A stretch of 64,000 nt of DNA from Opitutus sp. (GTDB taxonomy: Bacteria; Verrucomicrobiota; Verrucomicrobiia; Opitutales; Opitutaceae): positions 744,001-808,000 of the forward strand of contig JANPZY010000004.1 of assembly GCA_024707325.1 (NCBI GenBank). The letters run 5' to 3'. The position numbers and the translations under genes were made by a program. The notes under the pieces are model-generated. The model was not told the origin of the DNA. It was given only the letters and a program-made list of their open reading frames with translations, and made no database searches. Below are positions 8,541-18,242 of this stretch, piece by piece. Positions within the stretch are counted from its first letter, which is position 1. Every line of letters starts with the position of its first letter.

Positions 8541-9651
8541 TGAACCGCGACAGTAGTATATAGCGGGTTACGTAGTGTTTATTAATAATCGAGTGTCAGC
8601 CGGCAGGGCGCGGCCGAGGACAGGAGCCGAAGAGCTTACCGCAGGCCGCGCCCTGCCGGCGGGAGCGAGGCGCGATGCCGTGATAGACTTCGTGAGGAGT
8701 GCGGAAGCCGAGACGGCGGCGGGGACGGTGGTTGAGTTTGTCGGCGATGGCGTTGCAGGCGCGCTGGGTGAGAGTGCCCAGCGGTGTGCCCTTGGGCAGA
8801 TACTGGCGCAGGAGCCCGTTGGTGTTCTCGTTGGTGCCACGCTCCCACGCGTGATGCGGAGCGGCGAAGTAGACGCGCAGGCCCAGTTGGCGCTCGATGT
8901 GTTTGTAGCCGTGGAACTCGGTGCCGTTGTCCGAAGTGAGAGTGTGGACGCGATGGGGCTCGTGGCTGAGCAGATCGAGCAGCCGGGCGTTGGTGTGCTC
9001 GACGGTGGCGCGAGGCAGCGGACCGAATCTGAGCAGGCCGCTCTTGCGCTCGACCGTCGTGAGGACGCAGGGCTTCCCCCGGCCGTGGACAGTGTCGATC
9101 TCCCAGTCTCCGAAGCGGCGCCGGTGCTGGACGATCGCGGGGCGGTCCTGGATCGGGCGTTTGCCGGCGAGGCGACCGCGACTGTCCTTCCGGCCATACC
9201 GTTTGCGCTTTTGTTTGCGGGCGCCGCGGAGGTGGAGCCAGAGCGATCCGCCGCGCTTCTTGTCGGCCCAGATCCAAAGGTAGATGGTCTCGTGCGACAT
9301 CACCGGACGACCCTCCAGGCGAGCGCGACCGACGATCTGCTCCGGGCTGAAGTCCTGGCGCAGCAGCGTTTCGACCGGCGCAAACTGCGCCGCGCCGTAG
9401 CGCTTGTTCCGGCGCGAGCGGCGACGCCGGCCATTGGTCTTTTCCACTGCCCACCGCGCTCGATACGCCCCGTCGTAGCGCGACCGATTGCGCCGCACCT
9501 CGCGCCAGATCGTGCTACGGTGACGCCCCAGCGCTTCAGCAATCTCGCCGACGCCACAGCCCTGCTGTCGCATCGCTCCGATAGTATATCTTTCCTCAGT
9601 GCTCAGTTGCCGGTATCCCATCCCCTCGGCATGTCGCACTTACTTCCTGAA
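8533..9651. mobile_element. IS30-family insertion sequence (about 1.1 kb)
   Basis: The element is defined by its single transposase gene and by related sequences at the two ends. At the left, TTCAGG-N8-GCGACA occupies 8533-8552; at the right the inverted counterpart TGTCGC-N8-CCTGAA occupies 9632-9651. The exact ends and the short target duplication expected for IS30 could not be fixed, because the original target sequence is unknown. It separates the N-terminal lipoprotein part from the ankyrin part of one gene. Confidence 0.8.
8596..9621 (-). CDS. IS30-family transposase
   Basis: The 341-residue protein begins with an N-terminal helix-turn-helix (LSTEERYTIGAMRQQG, then EIAEALGRHRSTIWREV), as in IS30. 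It then has a DDE core: Asp in WEIDTVHG, Asp in LTSDNGTEF and Glu in GTNENTNGLLRQY. Length and layout are normal and no break is seen. The start at 9621 is preferred to an upstream GC-rich extension because it begins at the conserved GYRQLSTEER region. Confidence 0.92.
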   Translation of the reverse strand: MGYRQLSTEERYTIGAMRQQGCGVGEIAEALGRHRSTIWREVRRNRSRYDGAYRARWAVEKTNGRRRRSRRNKRYGAAQFAPVETLLRQDFSPEQIVGRARLEGRPVMSHETIYLWIWADKKRGGSLWLHLRGARKQKRKRYGRKDSRGRLAGKRPIQDRPAIVQHRRRFGDWEIDTVHGRGKPCVLTTVERKSGLLRFGPLPRATVEHTNARLLDLLSHEPHRVHTLTSDNGTEFHGYKHIERQLGLRVYFAAPHHAWERGTNENTNGLLRQYLPKGTPLGTLTQRACNAIADKLNHRPRRRLGFRTPHEVYHGIAPRSRRQGAACGKLFGSCPRPRPAG

Positions 9652-9869
9652 TCCAAGAGGGCAAACACCAGAGGAGTCATTCCGCGAGTGCCCGCACCGT
9701 CAATGCTTGCTCCATTATCGATAGCGCGATCTGCATCACTGAATTTGCCAGCACATACCGCCTTTACGAATATAAGCTGCACTCCATCGAAATAGCTCTT
9801 GGCATTTATGGCGGCGGAGGTGTCACAGCCGGCTAAAACGAAGGCGAGTAACAGGAAAAAGGTTTTCAT
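9652..9869 (-). pseudogene. Ankyrin-repeat lipoprotein gene, 5' part
   Basis: The start MKTFFLLLAFVLAGCDTSAA is a lipoprotein signal peptide with a LAGC lipobox, so the protein would be anchored in a membrane after export. One ankyrin-like repeat follows (FSDADRAIDNGASIDGAGTRGMTPLVFALLDSG, quoted in parts: DADRAIDNGASID and GMTPLVFALLDSG). The reading continues in the ankyrin repeats beyond the IS30-family element. The uninterrupted gene would have encoded roughly 210 residues. Confidence 0.78.
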
Positions 9870-9906
9870 GCTTAGGACATGCCGAATGCCGCACTACGCT
9901 AGAACA

Positions 9907-10350
9907 CTACCCGCATTGCGGGAAGGACAATCCCACTTGAATGGGGACAGGTAAAGGGGTCATAGGGTGACTTTTGACAAGGGCGTTCGGAAAGCGCGCG
10001 CAGTCGACTGCAGACCATCCGAGGTCAGAGTGCTCTCCGCGCCATTTAAAGATTGGGTCGACGCCGTTATTCAAGAGATGAGCATACCCCGCCTTGTTTT
10101 GCTGTAGGAACGCCCAGGATGAGAGCGGTCATCCCTTCTCCCCTCTGAAGGTTCACATCGGCGCCGCGCCGCAGGAGATCGTCCATGACTCGCATGCGCC
10201 CTTTCTCTGCCGCTTCCGCCCACTCCCGCTGCGGAGCCAACTCGAAGTTGTCCGCCCGTTTCATCGTCTTGCGTAGCTCATCGAAGCTCCGGTCGCAGTG
10301 AGCCATAGAGCCACGCACACGCGAAAAATCGTGGGGAGTTTTAAGCCCAT
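9907..10350 (-). pseudogene. Second secreted ankyrin-repeat protein, two frame breaks
   Basis: A signal peptide is visible from the ATG at 10350 (MGLKLPTIFRVCVALWLTAT, then GASMSYA). The frame then breaks at TT 10269-10270 (one base missing). An ankyrin repeat follows (WAEAAEKGRMRVMDDLLRRG, ADVNLQRGEGMTALI), and a second break lies at 10117-10118 (one base too many). The last part is AFLQQNKAGYAHLLNNGVDP with a stop at 9907-9909. Corrected, it is a small exported ankyrin protein of about 145 residues, 37 bp upstream of the ankyrin lipoprotein gene and probably a paralogue. Confidence 0.6.
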
Positions 10351-10391
10351 GGGACTTACTCCCCGCTTGGGAGAACCGTGGATCCGCAGGA

Positions 10392-12471
10392 CTACTTCTT
10401 CACCGGCTTCGCGACGCGCACGGTGTTGCTGTAGTAATCGGTGAAGTAAATTTTGCCATCGGGAGCGACGGCGATGCCCCAAGGGCCGTTGAGGCGGGCG
10501 TCGGCACCAGCGCCGTTCAGATAACCTGCACTTCCCGCTTCGCTCGCTCCGTAGCCATTACGTCCGGCAAAGCCGGCGAGCGTCGTCACCTTCCCGGCAG
10601 GAGTGATCACACGAAGGAGGTTGTTGCCGTAGTCCGCGACATAGACGTTGCCTGCAGCATCGACCGCGAGACCTGCCGGCGAGCGGAAACGGGCCTTCGT
10701 TTTCTTGCCATCGATGGATCCGCTGCCGGTCGCGCCGGCGAACGTCGTGACTTTGCCGGCAGACGTGATCTTGCGAATGGTGTTGTTCTGCTCCGAAACG
10801 TAGAGGTTGCCCTTGCTGTCGATCGCGAGTGCTTCCGGCCACGAGAACCGCGCGGCGGAGCCTTTGCCATTCTTGAGTCCGGCTTGGCCCGCTTTGCCCG
10901 CGAAGGTGGTGACCTTCCCCTTGGGGTGATCTTGCGGATCGTGTGGTTCTCCTGATCCGCAACGAAGAGGTTTCCTTTTTTATCGAGCGCGAGTCCGCGC
11001 GGGCTGAAGAACGACGCCTTCTTGCCCGTTCCGTTGCTGCTGCCTCCATCGGGAGAGCCGGCAAATGTCTCGACGACTCCTTTCGTGGTGATCCGTCGGA
11101 TCACGTTGTTCGCCGTATCCGCCACGTAGAGCGTCCCATCCGAGGCCACTGCGACATCCATCGGCCAGGAGAAACGCGCAGAGGTGGCCTTGCCGTCCTT
11201 GTAACCGCCGGCTCCCTTCGTCGAACCAGCGACGGTGCTGACTTTGCCCTTGGACGAGATTTTGCGGATGGCGTTGTTGAGTTTGTCGGCGACGAAGAGA
11301 TTTCCCTTCGCATCGCGCGCCAGGCCAGCGGGTGCGTAAAAGCGGGCCGATGTGCCACTGCCGTCTGTCAGGCCAGGGCTGGCCTTGCCCGCGAGCGTCG
11401 ACGCGGTGCCGGTCTTTTTCAGTTTGCGGATGGTATGGTTGCCGGTGTCGGAAACATAGATCACACCGCCGGAGCCAACCGCGAGCGCGGAGGGGTCGCA
11501 GAAGCGCGCTTTCTTCGCGGAGCCGTTGGCGAATCCGCTGCTTTCCGCTCCCGAAAGCGTCGTCACTTTGCCATCGGATTTGATGCGCCGGATTTTATTC
11601 GAGTCGGACACATACAGATTGTTGGAGCTATCGATCGCGATGCCGCTCGGCGCCGAGAAGCGTGCTTTGGTGCCCTTCCCGTCTTTGTCGCCCTCCTCGC
11701 CCACTTTGCCGGCCAGGGTCGAGACACGTCCGCTCGGGGTGATTTTGCGAATCACGTAATTCTCGCTGTCGACGACATAGACGTTGCCCTTCGAGTCGAC
11801 CGCCAGATGACCCGGGAGGTTAAACTTACTGGTCTTCGCCGCACCATCGGCATGTCCCCTCTCCCCCGACACTCCGGCAATCTTGGTCGCGACGCCGCTC
11901 TTCGAGATTTTCCAAATCGTGCAATCCTGACGATCGCTCACGTAGAGATTGCCAGAGCGATCACGGGCGATGCCGTCCGTGCTTTGAAAATTCTGCATCA
12001 GACCCGGCAAGGGCGACACGGCGCCGTTGGCATCGACCACGCGGATCGTGTTCCAGTCGCAGATATAGAGATTACCCGCTGCATCCACCGTCATGGCCGA
12101 CACGGGACCAAGCAGAGCGGTGGCAGCGGAACCGTTTTGATTGCCCCACACTCCCGGTTTACCCGCGAACGTCGTCACTTTACCGGAGGAGGTGATCTTG
12201 CGAATCGTATAGTTTCCTGATCCGCGACATACACCGTGCCCTTGGAGGTCACTGCGATGCCGGCCGGTTCCCAGAAACGCGCTTTCGAGGTCTTCGCGTC
12301 CTTCCGACCCGGCGCGACACCCGCATACGTCGAAACTTCCACGCTGCGAGGAACCGCAGCCTGTGAGTCCACCGCTGCACTCGAAAGGAGCGCAACCGCA
12401 GCAAACCAAACGCGGGAAGAAAACCAGCTACGCCGAGCGAAAGCGGCTAGAGAAGAGAAAGAAGCAAACAT
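10392..12471 (-). pseudogene. Secreted NHL-repeat beta-propeller protein, two frame breaks
   Basis: After a signal peptide (from MFASFSS to VDSQA) the protein is a chain of about a dozen NHL repeats. Each has the pattern (Y/F)VAD-N-IRKI-GKVTTFAG followed by D-G-ARF-P-G-A-D. Such chains fold as beta-propellers and usually act in protein or sugar binding outside the cytoplasm; the ligand is unknown. The frame breaks at TTT 12213-12215 and at GGGG 10923-10926 (plus strand). One added base at each gives a continuous protein of about 690 residues ending VRVAKPVKK. Both are homopolymer sites, so read error is likely. Confidence 0.8.
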
Positions 12472-12732
12472 CACGAGAAGGAGGAGTTGAAGCGACCGGG
12501 GAAACTCCGGCAGACGACTGACCACAGTCTGCCTCAGAGGGGGCCTCAAATCATACAAATCTCACCGTAAACTCCAGCGCCAATCACCGGGAAAAAGTCC
12601 CGGAATTTTGCGCGCGAGGAGCGCACGGTCCGGCCATCATCGCCGCCACTCGCTCGCGTGCATTGACACTCCGCCCGTTTCCCGGCCCCATGTCCCTTCG
12701 GCCCTGCATTCGTAGGCAGGACCCTTACTACC

Positions 12733-14661
12733 ATGATGACTCCGCTCGAAGAACTCCGCCACTCGTGCTCGCACGTGTTGGCGACCGCGCTCCTCCGTCT
12801 GTATCCAGACGCGAAACTCGACATCGGACCGCCCACGGACACGGGCTTCTATTACGACGTCGATCTCGATCACAAACTCACGCAGGACGACCTGACGAAG
12901 CTCGAGGCGGAGATGAAGAAGATCGCCGACGAGAACCAGCCGTTCCTGCGCAAGGAAGTCTCCCGCGAAGAGGCCGTCGAAATCATCAAGTCGCGCGGTC
13001 AGGAGCGCTACAAGCTGGGTCGTCTCGCCGACATCCCCGAGGGCGAGAAAATCTCGTTCTACCAAAACGGCGAGTTCATGGACCTGTGCGCCGGCACGCA
13101 CGTGCGCTACACGTCGAAGCTGAAGGCGTTCAAGCTGCTCTCGATCGCGGGCGCTTACCACCGCGGCGACGAAAAGAACAAGCAGCTCCAGCGCATCTAC
13201 GGCACTGCGTTTCCGACCAAGGACGAACTCGCCAACTATCTCACGCAGCTCGAGCAGGCGAAGCTCCGCGACCACCGCAAACTCGGCAAAGATCTCAAGC
13301 TCTTCGTCATCGATGAAGACGTCGGCCAGGGTCTGATCCTCTGGACGCCTCACGGCTCAATCATTCGCCAGGAGTTGCAGAACTTCATCAGCGAAGAACT
13401 GCGCAAGCAGGGCTACTCGCAGGTCTTCACGCCGCACATCGGCAAGCTCACGCTCTACAAGACCTCGGGCCATTTCCCCTACTACAAGGAGTCGCAGTTC
13501 ACTGCGTTCGCCGAACCCGACGCGATGGCGAAGCTCGCGAGCGAAGGTTGCTCGTGCGCCGAACTCACGTCGCGCCTCGAAGGCGTGTCGTCGCAGTTCG
13601 CCGCCGAGATCAACAAGCGCGCGGGCAAGGAAGTCATCGGCGCGGATCGCGTGCTCGACGCCGACAAGCTCCTCGACGGCTTCATGCTGAAGCCGATGAA
13701 CTGCCCGCATCACATCAAGATCTTCGCGTCGCAGCCGCACTCGTATCGCGACCTGCCGGTGCGCCTCGCGGAGTTCGGCACCGTTTACCGCTGGGAACAA
13801 TCCGGCGAACTCAACGGCATGACGCGCGTGCGTGGCTTCACGCAGGACGACGCTCACCTCTTCTGCACGCCCGAGCAGGTCGCCGCCGAAGTGCTCGGCT
13901 GTCTCTCGCTCGTGAAAACGGTGCTCACCACGCTCGGCATGCAGGACTACCGCGTGCGCGTGGGTCTGCGCGATCCCGACGGCAAGAAGTTCGCTGGCGA
14001 TCCGGAGAAGTGGGACGTCGCCGAAGCCGCGTGCCGCGAAGCCGCGAAGACCCTCGGCGTGCCTTTCACCGAAGAGCCCGGCGAAGCTGCGTTCTACGGC
14101 CCGAAGATCGACTTCGTCATCAAGGACGTCATCGGCCGCGAGTGGCAGCTCGGCACCGTGCAGGTGGACTACGTGCTCCCCGTGCGTTTCGACCTCAGCT
14201 ACATCGGCCCCGACAACCAGCCGCATCGTCCGGTGATGATTCACCGCGCGCCGTTCGGTTCGATGGAGCGTTTTTGCGGTGTGCTTATCGAACACTTCGC
14301 GGGCGACTTCCCCGTGTGGCTCGCGCCCGAGCAGGTGCGCCTGCTGCCGATCAGCGACAAGGTTCTCGATTACGGTCACTCCTTGCTCGCGCAGCTCAAG
14401 GCCGCCGGCGTGCGCGCCACGCTCGACGAACACAGCGACAAACTCGGCGCCAAGATTCGCCGCGCGGAACTCGAGAAAGTGCCCTACACGCTCGTGCTCG
14501 GCGCGAAGGAAGCCGAAGCGCAAGCCGTCAGCGTCCGCTCCCGCGCTCGCGGCGACGAAGGCGTGCAGCCGTTCGCTGCGTATCTCGAGAAGCTGAAACA
14601 GGAAATCGCCACGCGCGCGCTTCCGGTGAAGAAGCCGGCCGCGCCCGCCGCGAACGCCTGA
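12733..14661 (+). CDS. thrS: Threonyl-tRNA synthetase without TGS domain
   Basis: This class II synthetase charges tRNA-Thr. The 642-residue protein starts directly at the editing domain (HSCSHVLATAL, with the second editing motif CAGTHV), so the N-terminal TGS domain found in many bacteria is absent. The catalytic core shows LKPMNCPHH, RWEQSGELNGMTRVRGFTQDDAH (in parts: YRWEQSGELNG and RVRGFTQDDAH) and motif 3 IHRAPFGSMERF, followed by the anticodon domain. An insertion of about 55 residues (about 259-313) lies just before LKPMNCP. A strong terminator follows. Confidence 0.95.
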   Translation: MMTPLEELRHSCSHVLATALLRLYPDAKLDIGPPTDTGFYYDVDLDHKLTQDDLTKLEAEMKKIADENQPFLRKEVSREEAVEIIKSRGQERYKLGRLADIPEGEKISFYQNGEFMDLCAGTHVRYTSKLKAFKLLSIAGAYHRGDEKNKQLQRIYGTAFPTKDELANYLTQLEQAKLRDHRKLGKDLKLFVIDEDVGQGLILWTPHGSIIRQELQNFISEELRKQGYSQVFTPHIGKLTLYKTSGHFPYYKESQFTAFAEPDAMAKLASEGCSCAELTSRLEGVSSQFAAEINKRAGKEVIGADRVLDADKLLDGFMLKPMNCPHHIKIFASQPHSYRDLPVRLAEFGTVYRWEQSGELNGMTRVRGFTQDDAHLFCTPEQVAAEVLGCLSLVKTVLTTLGMQDYRVRVGLRDPDGKKFAGDPEKWDVAEAACREAAKTLGVPFTEEPGEAAFYGPKIDFVIKDVIGREWQLGTVQVDYVLPVRFDLSYIGPDNQPHRPVMIHRAPFGSMERFCGVLIEHFAGDFPVWLAPEQVRLLPISDKVLDYGHSLLAQLKAAGVRATLDEHSDKLGAKIRRAELEKVPYTLVLGAKEAEAQAVSVRSRARGDEGVQPFAAYLEKLKQEIATRALPVKKPAAPAANA

Positions 14662-14685
14662 GTTTCATCCAGCGCCATCGACTTC

Positions 14686-14717
14686 AGCCGCACTCTTCGG
14701 AGTGCGGCTTTTTCTTT
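14686..14717 (+). terminator. Intrinsic terminator after thrS
   Basis: A perfect 10-bp stem (AGCCGCACTC / GAGTGCGGCT) closed by a TTCG tetraloop is followed by a T-rich tract. It ends the thrS transcript and isolates the regulator gene downstream. Confidence 0.92.
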
Positions 14718-14767
14718 TTCCGCGTGGCATTGAGCATGCTTCCATTATACTGGATACTTCCTCCATC

Positions 14768-15364
14768 ATGAAAGACACCACCCTGTCGCTCAACGAACGC
14801 ATCGCTCAGCGCGTGCGTGAACTCCGTGCCGAGCAGGAACTCTCACTCGAGGAACTCGCCGAGCGCAGCGGCGTGAGCCGCTCGATGATCTCTCTCATCG
14901 AGCGCGCCGAAACCAGTCCGACCGCCGTGGTGCTGGAGAAACTCGCGGCAGCATTTGGCGTGGTGCTCTCCACTCTCTTCGAAGCTCCGACGTCCTCCGC
15001 CCGCGAGAAGCCGAGCCCGCTGGTCCGCCACGCCGAGCAGGTCGTTTGGAAAGATCCGGACACCGGCTACGTGCGGCGCAACGTGTCGCCGCCCGGTTTT
15101 CCGCAGCCGTTTCAGATCGTCGAGGTTCATTTCCCGCCCGGCGCGCGCGTGGTGTTCGACAACGCGAGCCGCCATCGGCCCGCGACGCAGCAGATCTGGG
15201 TGCTCGAAGGCACGATCGAGCTCACCGTCGGGAAGGAGCGGCACAAACTGCAGGACGGCGATTGCCTCGCGATGAGGCTCGATCGCCCGATCTCGTTTCA
15301 CAACCGCACGCGCCACACCGCTCGGTATGCGGTGGTGATTGCGACCGAACGTTTCTCGCGATGA
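14768..15364 (+). CDS. XRE-family regulator with C-terminal cupin sensor
   Basis: The 198-residue protein has an N-terminal helix-turn-helix (LSLEELAERSGVSRSMISLIE, in parts: LSLEELAERSG and VSRSMISLIE) and a C-terminal cupin barrel (about residues 125-190, FPPGARVVFD, LEGTIELTVG, LQDGDCLAM). This is the layout of small-molecule-sensing transcription factors. The ATG at 14768 is preferred over an upstream in-frame start that runs back into the thrS terminator. A TATACT hexamer about 20 bp upstream could be its -10 box. Its stop overlaps the next gene, so it may control or act with the acetyltransferase. Confidence 0.88.
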   Translation: MKDTTLSLNERIAQRVRELRAEQELSLEELAERSGVSRSMISLIERAETSPTAVVLEKLAAAFGVVLSTLFEAPTSSAREKPSPLVRHAEQVVWKDPDTGYVRRNVSPPGFPQPFQIVEVHFPPGARVVFDNASRHRPATQQIWVLEGTIELTVGKERHKLQDGDCLAMRLDRPISFHNRTRHTARYAVVIATERFSR

Positions 15365-15906
15365 ACACGACTTCCCCGTCGTGGCGCATTCGCCGGCTCG
15401 AAACGGTGAGCGAATCCGACGTGCAACAACTCGCCGATGTGCTCATCGACTGCGTCGAAGGCGGCGCGTCCGTGAGTTTCATGCTGCCGATCACCCGCGA
15501 GAAAGCCGTGACCTTCTGGCAACGCGTCGCGCGCGGCGTGGCCGCAGGCGAACGCGCTCTACTCATCGCCGAAGACGAACTCGGCATTTGCGGCACGGTG
15601 CAGCTCGTCCTCGACCTGCCCGAAAATCAGCCGCACCGCGCCGACGTGGCCAAAATGCTCGTGCACCACCGCGCCCGACGCCGCGGTCTCGGCGCTGCGC
15701 TTCTGCACGCCGTGGAAGATCTCGCGCGCGAACTCGGTCGATCGCTGCTGGTGCTCGACACCGTCACCGGCGCCGACGCTGAACGACTCTACACGCGCGG
15801 CGGCTGGATGCGCGTTGGAGAAATTCCCAACTACGCGCTGTTCCCGAATGGCGGCTTCTGCAGCACGACCGTGTTCTATCGCGAACTCGTCGAGCGCCCT
15901 TCGTGA
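15361..15906 (+). CDS. GNAT-family N-acetyltransferase
   Basis: The 181-residue protein has the acetyl-CoA binding motif A of GNAT enzymes (KMLVHHRARRRGLGAALLHA, with the R-x-x-G-x-G/A core) and the following LLVLDTVTGADAERLYTRGG motif B. Its start overlaps the stop of the cupin regulator (ATGA), which shows an operon. Such XRE-cupin/GNAT pairs are often linked to detoxification or antibiotic modification, but the substrate cannot be read from sequence. Confidence 0.9.
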   Translation: MNTTSPSWRIRRLETVSESDVQQLADVLIDCVEGGASVSFMLPITREKAVTFWQRVARGVAAGERALLIAEDELGICGTVQLVLDLPENQPHRADVAKMLVHHRARRRGLGAALLHAVEDLARELGRSLLVLDTVTGADAERLYTRGGWMRVGEIPNYALFPNGGFCSTTVFYRELVERPS

Positions 15907-15989
15907 CGGGAAATACACGGCTGACGATGCGCGCATTTGACAGCGGTTTCGCGAAACCGCTAGGTGGGCGCGTGCCTTTGTTTCGAATC

Positions 15990-16313
15990 ATGCCGCTCCG
16001 CGTCGTCGCGATCTTTCTGACGCTTTGCGCTCTTTGCGCGAGCGGAGCTCCTTTCGAACAAAGCTCCTTCTCCGGGGAAACTTCGATCACTCGAACCAAG
16101 CAGCCTGCGGCGCAGTTCCTGGCCAGTCTCCGGGACGGCAAACCCTCCTTTCCGTTCGCGCCGCAAAAGCCGGTCGGCTTTACCGCGACTCCGTTGGAAA
16201 GACGCCAAGCGGACGCTCCGGTCGTTGCGCGCAAACTGGAATGCATTCGGCTCGCGCTGAGCGACGCTCGGCCGCGCACCACGCTGGTGGGAGTCGTGGT
16301 GCTGCTTCTCTAA
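15990..16313 (+). CDS. Possible small secreted protein
   Basis: From the ATG at 15990 the frame gives 107 residues with a good signal peptide (MPLRVVAIFLTLCALCASGA). A Ser/Thr-rich middle and a hydrophobic end (LVGVVVLLL) follow. No family is recognised, and codon composition alone does not separate it from chance in GC-rich DNA. It lies in the gap between the GNAT gene and the antiporter, both on the same strand. Confidence 0.35.
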   Translation: MPLRVVAIFLTLCALCASGAPFEQSSFSGETSITRTKQPAAQFLASLRDGKPSFPFAPQKPVGFTATPLERRQADAPVVARKLECIRLALSDARPRTTLVGVVVLLL

Positions 16314-16536
16314 TTTTGCATCGTGACATTCGGCGCGCGCCCCGCGGGGACACGTGCGCCTTTGATCGCGCAGGCTCAGATCCTGGCGCTGACGCAGCAA
16401 CGGCCCCCTTCATGGGCGCCTCAACGAGTCCTTGAACGGACTCTCTTTGGAACGGGACCCGCTTAGCTCCCGCAATCTGCCGGTGGCGCATCACACCACC
16501 GGGCGCCTTCTCTGAAACAAAGTTCCCTCTTTCACG

Positions 16537-18240
16537 ATGCACGACATTTCTCTCATCACGACGATCGCGTTCGGTCTGACCGGCGCGCTCCTCTTCGGCC
16601 TCCTCGCCAAACGCCTGGGGATGGCCCCGATCGTCGGCTATCTCATCGCGGGCATCATGGTCGGCCCGCACACGCCCGGCTTCACGGGCGACGTCCACCT
16701 CGCCCAACAACTCGCCGAAATCGGTGTGATTCTCCTGATGTTTGGCGTCGGCCTGCATTTTCACTGGGACGAACTTTTCGCCGTCCGGTGGATCGCCGTG
16801 CCAGGCGCGCTCGGTCAGAGCATCGCCGCCACGGTGTTCGGCCTCCTCGTGACCGTCGCGATCGGATGGACGTGGAACGCCGGCCTCGTGCTCGGTATCG
16901 CGATCTCCGTCGCGAGCACGGTCGTGCTCCTTCGCGTGCTTGAAGACCACGGGCTCGTCGAAGCCACCGAAGGCCGTGTCGCCGTCGGCTGGCTCGTGGT
17001 CGAAGACATCATCACGGTTGTCGTGTTGGTGTTGATTCCCGCGCTGGCATTCGATGGCGAAAGCAGCCTGTTGGATGTGTTCAAGATGGGCGGCCTCGCG
17101 ATCGGCAAACTTCTCATCCTCACCGCCATCATCGCCGTCGTCGGCGTGCGCTTCGTTCCGTGGCTCCTGCTGCGCGTTGCGCGTCTCCGCTCCCGTGAAC
17201 TGTTCACGCTCTCGGTGCTGGTCGTGGCGATGGCGATCGCGACGCTCGGCTATCTGGCGTTCGGCGCCTCGATGGCGCTCGGCGCGTTTCTCGCCGGCAT
17301 GGTCGTGGCGCAGTCGCGTGTGAGCAGCGAAGCGGCGGCCAATGCGCTCCCGATGCGCGATGCGTTCGCGGTATTGTTCTTCGTCTCGGTCGGCATGCTC
17401 TTCGATTACCGCGAGGTGTTCGCGCAGCCGCTCCTCGTGCTCGGTCTTCTCGCCGTCATCCTGATCGTGAAACCAGTCGTCGCGCTCTTGATCGTGGTGA
17501 TCGGGCGCAACTCCGTCCGCACCGGCCTCACCGTCGCCGGCGGCCTCGCACAGATCGGCGAGTTTTCCTTCATCGTCGCCGAAGCCGCGCGCTCCGCGAA
17601 AATCATGCCCGACGCCGGCCATCACGCGCTCGTTGGCGCCGCGATCGTTTCGATCAGCATCAACCCGTGGCTCTTCCAGCGCATTCTCGCGGTCGAGAAA
17701 CTGATCGCGAAAAGCCCAGCGCTCAAAAACTGGCTCGACCGCCGCGCCAACGCTCGCGGGGAAATGGCCAACCTCAAGGAGCTCGGCCAGCCCGACGCCG
17801 CGAAGCGCAACGCGATCATCGTCGGCTTCGGCCCCGTCGGCCAGAGCGCCTTCCGCCGCGCTCAGGAAATGGGCTTCGACGCCATCGTGATCGACATGAA
17901 CGTCGATGCCGTGCTCGAGCTCCAGGCCAAGGGCGTGCACGCGCTCTACGGCGACTCGCGCCGCCGCGAGATTCTCACCGAAGCCGGCGCCTCCCACGCG
18001 CACTGCATTGTGGTCACCATTCCCGAAATCGCCGCCGCGATCGACACGATCACGACGGCGCGGGCCTTGAATCCGAAAATTCGCGCGCTGGTGCGCACGC
18101 GTTATTCAAATCACGCCGAGCACTTGATCGCCGCGGGCGCCGATGCGGTGTGCAACGACGAAGCCGAGGCCAGCACCGCGCTCTCGCTGCTCATGCGCGC
18201 CAATCTTCCGCGCACCGCAACCAATCCGTCGGTGGCGTGA
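16537..18240 (+). CDS. CPA2-family cation:proton antiporter with TrkA-N domain
   Basis: The 567-residue membrane protein has about 12 membrane segments (residues 1-385) of the Kef/YbaL type. The conserved core has VGYLIAGIMVGPHTPG, GVILLMFGVGLHF, and the discontinuous-helix motifs around ISVASTVVLLRVLE and LGAFLAGMVVA. A cytoplasmic Rossmann domain follows (about 425-545; IIVGFGPVGQSAF, YGDSRRREIL), of the nucleotide-binding TrkA-N/RCK class. It probably exports K+ or Na+ in exchange for protons under nucleotide control. The length is normal. Array 2 begins directly after its stop codon. Confidence 0.9.
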   Translation: MHDISLITTIAFGLTGALLFGLLAKRLGMAPIVGYLIAGIMVGPHTPGFTGDVHLAQQLAEIGVILLMFGVGLHFHWDELFAVRWIAVPGALGQSIAATVFGLLVTVAIGWTWNAGLVLGIAISVASTVVLLRVLEDHGLVEATEGRVAVGWLVVEDIITVVVLVLIPALAFDGESSLLDVFKMGGLAIGKLLILTAIIAVVGVRFVPWLLLRVARLRSRELFTLSVLVVAMAIATLGYLAFGASMALGAFLAGMVVAQSRVSSEAAANALPMRDAFAVLFFVSVGMLFDYREVFAQPLLVLGLLAVILIVKPVVALLIVVIGRNSVRTGLTVAGGLAQIGEFSFIVAEAARSAKIMPDAGHHALVGAAIVSISINPWLFQRILAVEKLIAKSPALKNWLDRRANARGEMANLKELGQPDAAKRNAIIVGFGPVGQSAFRRAQEMGFDAIVIDMNVDAVLELQAKGVHALYGDSRRREILTEAGASHAHCIVVTIPEIAAAIDTITTARALNPKIRALVRTRYSNHAEHLIAAGADAVCNDEAEASTALSLLMRANLPRTATNPSVA

Positions 18241-18242
18241 GC

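Noticed and set aside
8539-9645. Exact IS30 ends from a TT duplication at 8539-8540 and 9644-9645
   Set aside because: A two-base match is expected by chance, and the repeat arms extend beyond it on both sides.
16180-18003. Long minus-strand open frame (about 600 codons) opposite the antiporter
   Set aside because: It is the antisense shadow of a clear gene in GC-rich DNA; its protein is rich in Asp, Glu, Arg and His without a fold. The same holds for the long frames opposite aspS, the GreA-like gene, thrS and the multi-PAS kinase.
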